Shown: positions 49,600-58,400 of the stretch, piece by piece
Position numbering within the stretch: the stretch's first letter is position 1
Layout: every line of letters starts with the position of its first letter
NCBI RefSeq assembly: GCF_004151105.1
Contig: NZ_PHRF01000005.1
Location: forward strand, 266,026-330,025
Reading direction: 5' to 3'
From: Streptomyces sp. L-9-10
Lineage (GTDB): Bacteria > Actinomycetota > Actinomycetes > Streptomycetales > Streptomycetaceae
Length of the DNA stretch: 64,000 nucleotides
Notes under the pieces: generated by a model
Databases searched by the model: none
What the model was told of the DNA's origin: nothing
Seen by the model: only the letters and a program-made list of their open reading frames with translations
Position numbers and translations under genes: made by a program

Positions 49600-49613
49600 G
49601 TGACCTGCGTCAT
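49600..49613. promoter_or_regulatory. Crp-like site 3 (GTGACCTGCGTCAT)
   Basis: One mismatch to the Crp consensus (final C to T). It is 66 bp downstream of site 2 and 187 nt before the KSIII start. Confidence 0.4.
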
Positions 49614-49799
49614 ATGACCCGGGGTTGGGTCGGTGCTTACATCCGACCGCACGGTGTGGTGATCGGTCCAGCGAACACAGCCCGTGGGCTGTTCCCGCCG
49701 CTCTCCCCAACTCCTTTGCCCGGCAGCGCCGATGCTCAGTACAGCGCCGATGCCCAGAAGCCCAGGATTCCCGCCACTCAGGACCGAGAGGGAGCGCGC

Positions 49800-50813
49800 G
49801 TGACCGATCCAGCCGAGCGCGGTGACACGGCACCGCTCGCCGTACGCGAGGCCGCCTGGTATCTGCCGGAGCCGGTCGTGCCGGTCGACGGACTGGCGGC
49901 ATGGGACGAGACCGAACTCCGCACCCGCGGCAGCCTGGGGATCGACACCGTACGGGCGGACGACCGGGTGAGCGCGGTGGACCTCTGCGAGCACGCCGCG
50001 CGCCGTGTGCTCGACCGCTCCGGAGTGGACGCCCGGGAGCTGGGGGCCCTGATCATGGTCGAGTCACGGGCACCGGAAACCCTGCTCAGCTCCGAGGTGA
50101 CCCGGCTGCAGCAGCTGCTCGGCGCCGGTGCGGCGACGACCCTCACGGTGGGCGGGCTCGGCTGTGTCTCGATCAGCGCCGCCCTGATCACCGCCCGCGG
50201 ACTGCTCGCCGGGGACGCCGCCTTGGACAACGTCCTGGTCGTACACGGCAGCAAACCGGCCGCGGCGGTGCGTTACCGCCATCCCGTGACGGTCAACGGC
50301 GACGGCGGGCAGGCACTGCTGCTCTCCCGCCGCGGGCCCGTCCGGATCCTCGACATCGCGCAGCGGACCAACGGCCAGTACTGGGACCTCTTCCAGGTGA
50401 AGTACCGGGACCGGCCCACCGCGCAGTGGCGCGAGGAGTGCGGCGACCCGGCCACCTACTCCTTCCGGCTCGCCATGGAGACACGCGGCGCGCTCGCGGC
50501 GATGCTGCGCGAGGTCCTGGAACGCAACGGTCTGCGCCCGGCGGACATCCGCGGATATCTCAGCCACAACCTGTCCACGGGCAGCTTCACCTTCACCGAG
50601 GAATCCCTCGGCATCGGCATCCTGCCCGTCTGCCGGGAGAACCTCCGGCGCTACGGACACCTCGGCTCGAACGATGTCTTCCTGAACCTCTACACGGCCC
50701 TGGAGCGCAAGGAACTCGCCACGGGGGACCGCGTCGTACTGATCAATGCCAGTCCGGTAGCCGCCTGGAGTCTGCTGCTGGTCGAGATAGGACCACAGGA
50801 GGGTGTGGCGTGA
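49800..50813 (+). CDS. ketoacyl-ACP synthase III-like enzyme of the biosynthetic cluster
   Basis: A 337-residue thiolase-fold protein of the FabH/KSIII class. The nucleophile is C122 in VGGLGCVSISAALI, with the catalytic His at H256 (YLSHNLSTG) and Asn at N291 (LGSNDVFLNLY), so the triad is complete. KSIII enzymes prime polyketides, transfer acyl groups, or (in tetronate clusters) condense a glyceryl-ACP with a beta-ketoacyl chain. The GTG start has GGGAG upstream. It heads the operon and overlaps the ACP gene by 4 nt (GTGA), suggesting that it works on that ACP. Its precise role is open. Confidence 0.88.
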   Translation: MTDPAERGDTAPLAVREAAWYLPEPVVPVDGLAAWDETELRTRGSLGIDTVRADDRVSAVDLCEHAARRVLDRSGVDARELGALIMVESRAPETLLSSEVTRLQQLLGAGAATTLTVGGLGCVSISAALITARGLLAGDAALDNVLVVHGSKPAAAVRYRHPVTVNGDGGQALLLSRRGPVRILDIAQRTNGQYWDLFQVKYRDRPTAQWREECGDPATYSFRLAMETRGALAAMLREVLERNGLRPADIRGYLSHNLSTGSFTFTEESLGIGILPVCRENLRRYGHLGSNDVFLNLYTALERKELATGDRVVLINASPVAAWSLLLVEIGPQEGVA

Positions 50814-51079
50814 ACGGCATCACCGAAGAGGTCACGGAGTTCCTGACCGCGGCGCTCCGCCGGCCGATCGGCCCGGACGACGACTACTTCGCCCTGGGCC
50901 TCGCGGACTCGCTCTTCGCGCTGGAACTGGTGACCTTCGTCGAGGAGCGCTTCTCGTTCACGGTGGAGGTGGAGGACCTCGACCTGGACAGCTTCCGCAC
51001 AGCCACCCGCATCACGGAATTCGTGCTCCGCAAGACCGGGTCCGGCCGGCTGACGGAAACCCATGACCAGGGTGCCTGA
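50810..51079 (+). CDS. discrete acyl carrier protein (FkbJ-like)
   Basis: An 89-residue ACP. The phosphopantetheine serine is in LGLADSLFALELVTFVEE (about residue 33), the family DSL motif. In FkbH-type pathways such an ACP carries the glyceryl unit and its oxidised products. The GTG overlaps the KSIII stop, and the 3' end overlaps the acyl-CoA dehydrogenase start by 17 nt, so the genes are tightly coupled. Confidence 0.9.
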   Translation: MNGITEEVTEFLTAALRRPIGPDDDYFALGLADSLFALELVTFVEERFSFTVEVEDLDLDSFRTATRITEFVLRKTGSGRLTETHDQGA

Positions 51080-52331
51080 CGCCGCGCCGCCCGGAGCCGG
51101 GCCGCCGGCCGACACCCTGATGCACGACGCGCCGGCGGCCGGCGGCCGGCCGGGAGACGGACAACCCGCCGCCGACGAGTCCTTGGTACGAGCGGCGGCC
51201 GAACTCGCCGCCGGGGCACGGGGTCCGGCCGCCGACTGGGACCGGACCGGCGGACTGCCCGGCTCCGTACGCGGGGACATGGCCGCGGCGGGACTGCTCG
51301 GCGCCGACCTGCCCCGGAGGTACGGGGGAGCGGGCCTCGGCCCTGCGGCGCTCGGCGAAGTGGCCGCACACCTGGGCGGGGTGTGCAGCGCCCTGCGCGG
51401 GCTGCTGACCGTCCAGGGCATGGTCGCGGCGGCGCTGGCGCGCTGGGGCACCCGGGAACAGCGCGCCCACTGGCTCCCGAGGCTGGCGAGCGGTGAGCTG
51501 ACCGCGGGCTTCGCGGCCACGGAACAGGCGGCCGGCAGCGCGCTCGGGGCCGTGGAGACCCGTATCGAGGACTCCGGCGACGGCGCGGACATCAAGGTGA
51601 GCGGCCGCAAGAAATGGATCACCTTCGGTGAGGTGGCCGATGTCTTCCTGGTGCTGGGGAAGAGCCGCGGCAAGTCCGCCACCGTGCTCGTCGAGGCCGA
51701 CCGTACGGGCGTGAGCCGGGAGCCGGTGACCGGCCAGCTCGGTATGCGCGCCGCGCGGATCGCGCATGTGACCTTCGACGCGGTACGGGTCCCCCGGAGC
51801 CATCTCGTCGCCCCGCCGGGGCTCGGGCTGTCCCATGTCGCGGCCACCGCGCTCGACCACGGCCGCTTCACGGTCGCCTGGGGATGCGTGGGCATGGCCG
51901 AGGCGTGTGTCGCCGACGCCGCCACACATGCCGCCACCCGCTCCCAGGGCGGCGTGCCGCTCGCCGACCACCAACTCGTCCGGTCGCTGCTGGCCCGCTG
52001 CGCGGTGGAGACCGCGGGCGCGCGTGAACTGGCCCGCCGGGCGGCGGAGTTCCGCGCGCCGGGTGCGGGCAGGGGCGTCACGGAGACCATCGTCGCCAAG
52101 TACGCGGCCGCCGCCGCTGCCGCCTCGGTCAGCCGCGACACCGTACAGATCCTCGGCTCGGCCGGCTGCGAGCCCGACAGCAGACCGGGACGCCACTTCC
52201 GGGACGCCAAGGTCATGGAGATCATCGAAGGAGCGCAGCACGTGTCCGAACTCCACATAGCCGATCGCCTTCTGCGTCAGTTCGGCGCTCCGCCCGCCTC
52301 CGCCACGCGGCTCCCCGGGGAGCCGGTGTGA
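51063..52331 (+). CDS. acyl-CoA dehydrogenase-like flavoprotein (FkbI-like)
   Basis: A 422-residue ACAD-fold protein. An Ala/Pro-rich N-terminal extension (about 1-40) precedes the helical domain. FAATEQAAGSALGAVETRI matches the FAD/substrate strand (usually CVTEP-like), and MEIIEGAQHVSELHIADRLL is the C-terminal base/FAD region. In methoxymalonyl- and hydroxymalonyl-ACP pathways this enzyme oxidises the C3 aldehyde stage of the ACP-bound unit to the carboxylate. Its position between the ACP and the FkbH gene supports that role. Confidence 0.85.
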   Translation: MTRVPDAAPPGAGPPADTLMHDAPAAGGRPGDGQPAADESLVRAAAELAAGARGPAADWDRTGGLPGSVRGDMAAAGLLGADLPRRYGGAGLGPAALGEVAAHLGGVCSALRGLLTVQGMVAAALARWGTREQRAHWLPRLASGELTAGFAATEQAAGSALGAVETRIEDSGDGADIKVSGRKKWITFGEVADVFLVLGKSRGKSATVLVEADRTGVSREPVTGQLGMRAARIAHVTFDAVRVPRSHLVAPPGLGLSHVAATALDHGRFTVAWGCVGMAEACVADAATHAATRSQGGVPLADHQLVRSLLARCAVETAGARELARRAAEFRAPGAGRGVTETIVAKYAAAAAAASVSRDTVQILGSAGCEPDSRPGRHFRDAKVMEIIEGAQHVSELHIADRLLRQFGAPPASATRLPGEPV

Positions 52332-53407
52332 CGGCGGACCAGGGCGCCCCGGCGCGCGCCCCGCTGACCGCTCCCGCTCCCGTCGTCAAGTGCCTGGTGT
52401 GGGACCTGGACGACACGCTGTGGGACGGTGTCGTTCTGGAGAACGACGATCCGGAGCCGTTCCCCGAGGCGCTGGAGACCCTGAGCGCACTGGACAAGCG
52501 GGGCATCCTGCACGCCGCCGCCAGCCGCAGCGAACACACCGCCGTCACCCGCCATCTGACGGAACGCGGCCTGGACGACTGGTTCTGCGCGGTGCAGGTC
52601 GGCTGGGGTGCCAAGTCCGGCGCGCTGCGCCGTATCGCCGAGACCCTCAACATCGGCCTGGACACCCTCGCGTTCGTCGACAACGACCCGGCGGAACGTG
52701 CCGAGGTCGAGGCGGCGCTGCCCATGGTCCGCTGCTACCGGGCCGACGAGGTCGGCCGGCTCCCGGACCGCGCCGAATTCCAGCCGGCACAGGTCACCGA
52801 GGAGGGGTCCCGGCGACGCGCGCTCTACCGCACCGAGTGGCGGCGCCGGGAGGCCGAAGAGGAGTTCGGTGAGGACCGGCAGGCCTTCCTCGCCTCGCTC
52901 GACCTGGTCATGCGGCTGCGACCGGCCACCGAGGACGACCTGTCCCGGGCCAGTGAACTGACCGTCAGGACCCATCAGCTCAACAGCACCGGCCTGACCT
53001 ACGACGCGGACGAACTGCGCGAGCTCAGCGCGTCGCCCGGCCATCAGGTGCGGGTGGCACGGCTCAGCGACCGGTTCGGCGACTACGGGATCATCGGCCT
53101 GGCCGTCACCGAACTCACGCCCGGGGACTCGATCCTGCGGCTGATGCTGATGTCCTGCCGGGTCGCCTCACGGGGAGTGGGCGGTGTCCTCCTCAACCAT
53201 CTGGTCAAGGAGGCGCTGGCGGAGGGCCGCCGGCCCGTCGCGCACTTCGTGCCCACCGACGTCAACCGGAACATGCTGGTCACGCTCCGGTTCGCGGGCT
53301 ATCGGCCGGTCGCCACCGAGGAGGGCCACATGGTGCTCGCGGTCGACCAGGACCGTCCGGCTCCGGAGCACCACAGCCATACCCGTGTGATCACCGGCGC
53401 GGAGTGA
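52328..53407 (+). CDS. FkbH-like HAD-superfamily glyceryl transferase/phosphatase
   Basis: A 359-residue protein. The HAD domain has the nucleophile motif LVWDLDDTLWDGVVLENDD (about 21-39) and VDNDPAERAEVEAALP. The C-terminal half is GNAT-like and contains RLMLMSCRVASRGVGGVLLN, with the cysteine that carries the glyceryl group in FkbH enzymes. These dephosphorylate 1,3-bisphosphoglycerate and load glycerate on the ACP. The GTG overlaps the dehydrogenase stop by 4 nt. With ACP, ACAD and the 3-hydroxyacyl dehydrogenase at 61291 this completes a hydroxymalonyl-ACP set. Confidence 0.92.
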   Translation: MTADQGAPARAPLTAPAPVVKCLVWDLDDTLWDGVVLENDDPEPFPEALETLSALDKRGILHAAASRSEHTAVTRHLTERGLDDWFCAVQVGWGAKSGALRRIAETLNIGLDTLAFVDNDPAERAEVEAALPMVRCYRADEVGRLPDRAEFQPAQVTEEGSRRRALYRTEWRRREAEEEFGEDRQAFLASLDLVMRLRPATEDDLSRASELTVRTHQLNSTGLTYDADELRELSASPGHQVRVARLSDRFGDYGIIGLAVTELTPGDSILRLMLMSCRVASRGVGGVLLNHLVKEALAEGRRPVAHFVPTDVNRNMLVTLRFAGYRPVATEEGHMVLAVDQDRPAPEHHSHTRVITGAE

Positions 53408-53420
53408 GAAGGGGGAGACG

Positions 53421-55481
53421 GTGGTGTACAGCTACGCGCGCGACCGCGACGGAGCCGCTGGGCCCCGCGCCAAGGGCACGACCGCGACAGAGCAGGGGCC
53501 GACCGCGACCGGACAGGATCAGGTCGTCACTGAACAGGGTGCGACCGAGACCCGACGGAGGCCGATCGTGACCGAACACGGGCCGATCCTGGCCGCCTTC
53601 CGGCAGCAAGCCGCCCGCTCCCCGGAGACGACCGCCCTCATCATCGGGGAAGCGGTCCTCACCTACCGCGAACTCGACCACGCCTCGGCCGGGCTCGCCC
53701 AGCTCCTGCGGCAGCGCGGTGCGCGGCCGGGCCGGGTCGTCTGCATCCGCGTCGAACAGAGCGCCCTCGCCGTCATCGGGGTACTCGCCGCGCTCCGGAC
53801 CGGCGCCGCCTGGGCCGCGCTCGAACCGGACCTGCCGGCCTCGCGCGTACGGGCGCTGTTCCGCGACACCGACTGCGCGGTGGTGCTGAACACCGGGGAC
53901 GACCCGGCCATGACGGGCCTGGCGGACCCGCCGCAGCGGCTCGAAGCCGCCGGACTCCGGATACCCGACCTCATCGAGACGGGCGCGCGCGTCGCCGACG
54001 TGGACGAGGGGTACCCGCCGGTCTCCGAGGACGCCCCCGCCTACCTCGTCTACACCTCGGGATCGACCGGGCTCCCCAAGGGGGTCATGGTCAGCCGTGC
54101 CCAGCTCGCCGCGTCCATCGGCTCCCGCGCCGGGGTCTACGGCACCGAACCCTCCACCTTCCTGATGGCGATGCGGCTGTCGTTCGACGGCATGCTCGGC
54201 GGCATGTTCTGGTCGTTCCGCAACGGCCACACACTGCTGCTGCCCGATCTGCGGCAGCTGAGGCAGGTCCGGGAACTCGCCCGGCTGGCCGGCGCACACC
54301 GGGCGACCCATCTCATCGTCGTCCCCTCCTACTACCGGGCACTGCTGGACGAGAGCCGGCTGCTCCCCGATTCCCTGCGGCTGGTGGTGGTCGCGGGCGA
54401 GGTCTGTACGCCGGAGCTGGTGCGTACCCACCACGAGCGGCTGCCCGGCGTGCTGCTGGCGAACGAGTACGGCCCCACCGAAACGATCATCTCCTGCACC
54501 GTCGAGCCCGACCCGGACGCCTCCCGGCCACGGATCCCCATCGGCCGGCCCTGGCCGGGCGCCGAGGCTTGGGTACTGGACGACCGGCTGCGCGAGGTAC
54601 CGGCCGGGGTGGAGGGCGAGCTGTACATCGGTGGCGCGTTCGTGGCCCTCGGCTACGCCGGACAACCGGGCAGAACGGCCGAGAGGTTCGTCGCGGACCC
54701 GTTCGGGCGGCCGGGAGCGCGCCTGTACCGCACCGGTGATCTCGCCCTCGTCGACGAACGGGGAGCGCTGCACTACCACGGCAGAACCGATCTCCAGGTG
54801 AAGATCCGCGGCACGCGTATCGAACTCGGCGAGATCGAGAGCGTCCTGGAGCGCCATCCCGCCATCGGCCAGGCGGTGGTGGTCTGCGAACCGGCCGAGG
54901 ACGACGAGCCGCGCCTGACGGCCTTCTTCACGCCCGCCGGGCCCCAGGTCACGCCGCCCGGCGGGATGGCACTGCGCCGGCACTGCCTCGGACATCTGGT
55001 GGAACAGGCCGTGCCCACCGTGTTCGTGCCGGTCGCGCGGATGCCGCTGAACAGCAGCGGCAAGGCCGACCGTACGGCGCTGTCGCGCGACTTCGCCCCG
55101 GCGGGCGGGCCCGAGGGCGGCGCGGCGGGGGATCCGGCCGACGGCCGGCTCGCCGGCTCGACGCGCGAGAACTCCCCCTGGGAGGGGTGGACCGGCCACC
55201 GGCGGAGCGTCGGAGCCATCTGGGCGGCCGTGCTCAGACACCCCGACACCGGTCCCGACGACAACTTCTTCGCGGTCGGCGGCAGTTCCCTCAAGATCAT
55301 CGATCTGCACGCCCGGCTGAATCAGCGGTGGCCCGGGGTGCTGCGCATGGGAGAGCTGTTCGACCTCATCACCATCTCCGCCCAGGCGGAGGCGATCACG
55401 AACCGCGTGGGCACGGGCACGGACGCGCAGGCGGACGCCCGGCGACAAGACCTCACGACCCCGACCGCTTATGAGCTGTGA
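53421..55481 (+). CDS. stand-alone NRPS loading protein: adenylation-thiolation (A-T)
   Basis: A 686-residue didomain. Residues 1-45 are a degenerate Thr/Glu/Gln repeat (TATEQGPTATGQ, VVTEQGATETRR, IVTEHGPI). The A domain (about 50-550) has core motifs LVYTSGSTGLPKGVMV (A3), NEYGPTET (A5), YRTGDLA (A7) and NSSGKADR (A10). MRLSFDGMLGGMF shows the Asp that binds the alpha-amino group, so an amino acid is expected, but I cannot read its identity with confidence. The T domain serine is in FFAVGGSSLKIIDL. No condensation domain is present, so it loads the first residue. GTG 53421 has GGGGGAG upstream. Confidence 0.93.
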   Translation: MVYSYARDRDGAAGPRAKGTTATEQGPTATGQDQVVTEQGATETRRRPIVTEHGPILAAFRQQAARSPETTALIIGEAVLTYRELDHASAGLAQLLRQRGARPGRVVCIRVEQSALAVIGVLAALRTGAAWAALEPDLPASRVRALFRDTDCAVVLNTGDDPAMTGLADPPQRLEAAGLRIPDLIETGARVADVDEGYPPVSEDAPAYLVYTSGSTGLPKGVMVSRAQLAASIGSRAGVYGTEPSTFLMAMRLSFDGMLGGMFWSFRNGHTLLLPDLRQLRQVRELARLAGAHRATHLIVVPSYYRALLDESRLLPDSLRLVVVAGEVCTPELVRTHHERLPGVLLANEYGPTETIISCTVEPDPDASRPRIPIGRPWPGAEAWVLDDRLREVPAGVEGELYIGGAFVALGYAGQPGRTAERFVADPFGRPGARLYRTGDLALVDERGALHYHGRTDLQVKIRGTRIELGEIESVLERHPAIGQAVVVCEPAEDDEPRLTAFFTPAGPQVTPPGGMALRRHCLGHLVEQAVPTVFVPVARMPLNSSGKADRTALSRDFAPAGGPEGGAAGDPADGRLAGSTRENSPWEGWTGHRRSVGAIWAAVLRHPDTGPDDNFFAVGGSSLKIIDLHARLNQRWPGVLRMGELFDLITISAQAEAITNRVGTGTDAQADARRQDLTTPTAYEL

Positions 55482-58400
55482 AGGCAGGGTGCTGCATGAA
55501 CGGGATGGCGACATGAGCGGTACGGGCACGGCATACGGGCGCGACGCGACGCGCGAGGACCGCGCGACGCGGGGAGACGGTGTGACGGCGGACGACGGCG
55601 CGACGCGGGCGCGACCGGCCGTCGCGGTCATCGGCATCGCCACGCGCTTTCCGCAGGCGGACAGCCTCGACGCGTTCCGGGCGAATCTGCGGAACGGCGT
55701 CGACTCGGTGCGCCCCATACCGCGGGAACGTGTCGAGTCCACCTGCCTGGACCCCTCCGCGGACTACCCGGAGCTGGGGTATCTCGACCGGATCGATCTC
55801 TTCGACCATGAGTACTTCGGTCTGTCGCGGCGCGAGGCGGAGGTCACCGACCCGCAGCACCGGATCGCCCTCGAACTCACCCACGAGGCCCTGCAGAACG
55901 CCGGATACGCCCCCTCGGGCCTGCGCGACAGCCAGACCGCCGTGATCTTCAGCTCCCCGAGCAACGGCTACGCGCCGCTGGTCCGCGAGCACGGCACGCT
56001 GAGCATGATCGGCAACGTCCCCTGCATACTGCCCGCCCGGATCTCCCACATCTTCGGGCTGACAGGGCCCTGCTACGGCGTCGACACCGGCTGCAACGGC
56101 TCGCTCGTCGCCGTACACCAGGCATGCCGCGAACTGCGCGACGGCGACGCGGAGTACGCGGTGGCCGGCGGGGTGAGCCTGCGTCATGTCGTCGCGCCCG
56201 CCGCGACCGTGGCGGCCTTCCCCGGCATCAGCTCGCCGACCGCCAGATCCCGGGCGTTCGACCACGCGGCGGACGGAGCGGGCGGCGGTGAGGGGGGCGC
56301 GGTCCTGCTGCTCACCACCCTGGAGCGGGCGTTGGCGGACGGCGCGTTCATCCACGCCGTGATCCGCGGCAGCGCCGTCGTGCACAACGGCCGGCACTCG
56401 GCCACCATCAGCACGCCGAGCGCCAGGTCCCAGGCGGAGGTCATCCGCAAGGCGTGGCGCAGCGCGGACCTGGACATCGGGACGGCCGGGTACGTCGAGA
56501 CACACGGCTCGGGCACCCGGCTCGGCGACGCCATCGAGGCGGAGGGGCTGGCGCTCGCCCGCCCCGGCGACCGCCGCGGCCTCGCGGTCGGTTCCGTGAA
56601 GACCAACCTCGGACACCTGGACCACGCCGCCGGAATCGCCGGGCTGGTCAAGACGATCCTCAGTGTGCGCCACGGTGAGCTGTACCCTTCGCTGCACTTC
56701 GAACGGGCGGCGGACGAGGTCGATCTCGAGGGTGCCCGCCTCGACGTCGTGACATCGCTCCGGCCCTGGCGCGACGAGGTGCGCCGCGCCGGTGTCAGCT
56801 CGTTCAGCCTCGGCGGAGTCAACGCGCACTGCGTGGTGGAGCAGGCGCCCGGGACGGCCGTACGGCGGCGCTCGGCGGACACCGGCGCCGGCGCGGCCGG
56901 CGGAGCGGCCGGCGGACCGGGCGCCGACGCGGCGCGCTTGGTCGGTGTATCCGCCCGTACGCCCGCCGAGCTGATCGCCCTGTGCGAACGGCTCTCGCTC
57001 GAACTGCGCCACAGCACACAGCCGTTGGCCGATGTCGCCAGGACGCTGAACGAGGGACGGGAGCACCACCCCCACCGCGTCGGCGCGGTGGCCGGCCGGA
57101 CCACCGAACTGGCCGTCAGACTGGCAGCGGAGGCCACCTGGCAGCGACTGGAGACCCCGGCCACGGCAGTGTCACCGCGGACGGGCAGGACCGAGGCCCG
57201 GTCCGCCGCCGCGCCCCGCGTGGTGTTCCTGTTCTCCGGGGACGCCGACCCCGGCCGGGCGCCGGAGGCGGACCCGCTCCCGGGCCCGCTGCCCGAGCGG
57301 CTGCCCGTACCGGCCGACCGCGCCACGATGGTGCGCGGCCAGCTCGCCGCGTACACCCGGCTCACCCGGGCCGGAGTGACCCCCGACGGACTGATGAGTT
57401 CCGGGATCTCCCGGTATACCGTCCGGCATCTTCAGAACACCCTGACGCCCGCCGACACCGCGACGCTGGAGCGGGCGACGAGCGGCCAGGACCCGGCGGT
57501 GGCCGGGAAGGCGCTCCGGCTGGAACAGCTGAGGGCGGCGGCGGACGAACAACTCGCGGGCGGACCCGTCGTGTTCGTGGAGCTGGCGGCCCGTGGTGAG
57601 CTGGGCGAGCGGCTGGCGGAGTATCTGCACGGCCGCGCGGACGCCGCCGTCCTCACCCTGGACTCCGGCACGGACGGGGTGCTCGACGTCCTCGGGCACC
57701 TCTATGAGCGGGGGTGGGACCCCGACTGGTCCGCGCTGTCGGTGGCCGCCGGTGAGCGCGGGGGCGGCGTCGGACGCCGGGTCCCGTTGCCCGGCCACCG
57801 GCTCAGGGGCGTCCGCTGCTGGGCGCGGCCCGTCGGCGACATCATCTCCTTCGGGGGCTTCGGAGCCGCCGCGCCGGCGACGAGGGCCGCCGAGGCGGTG
57901 CCGCCCCCGGCGCTCGCCACCGAGCCCGTCCACGTCCCGGCGCCCGCCGAAGCCCCCGAGCCTGTTCATGTCTCCGCGCCCGCCCACGTGCCCGCGCCCA
58001 GGGCCGTTCCGGCGTCCGTTCCGGCTCCTGTACCCGCCGCCCCTGAGGCCCCCGTACCCGCGCCCGCAGCCGTTCCCGCCGCGCCCGCACCCGCCTCGCC
58101 CGCGCTTTCGTCCGGGCCCGGTCCGAGTGCGCCGTCCGGCCCGCAGACAGTGCTGAGCTGGCTCCGGGAATCCCTCACCGATCTGCTCCGCGCGGACGAG
58201 GTCCCGGCGGACGCCGACTACTTCGCCATCGGCGGGAACTCCGTCATCGGGCTCCAGCTCGTCCAGGGGATGGAGCGGCGCTACGGCGTCCACCTCAAGC
58301 TGGTCGACATCTACGACCATCCCGTCGTCGGCGACCTCGCGGACGCCCTCGCGGCCCGGCTGCCGCAGGCCCCGCCGGAAGAGGGGACACGGCCGGAACC

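Larger units (their letters stand above)
49304..49799. other. 496-nt leader region of the biosynthetic operon
   Basis: No gene is supported. It contains the minus-strand promoter of the GntR operon at one end and, towards the KSIII gene, three Crp-like boxes. The 49560-49680 stretch is AT-richer than its surroundings and is the likely site of the operon promoter. Confidence 0.55.

Noticed and set aside
55453-57075. Long minus-strand frame opposite the KS domain
   Set aside because: It mirrors a certain KS coding region; composition (Arg/Gly/Val-rich without motifs) is that of a shadow.
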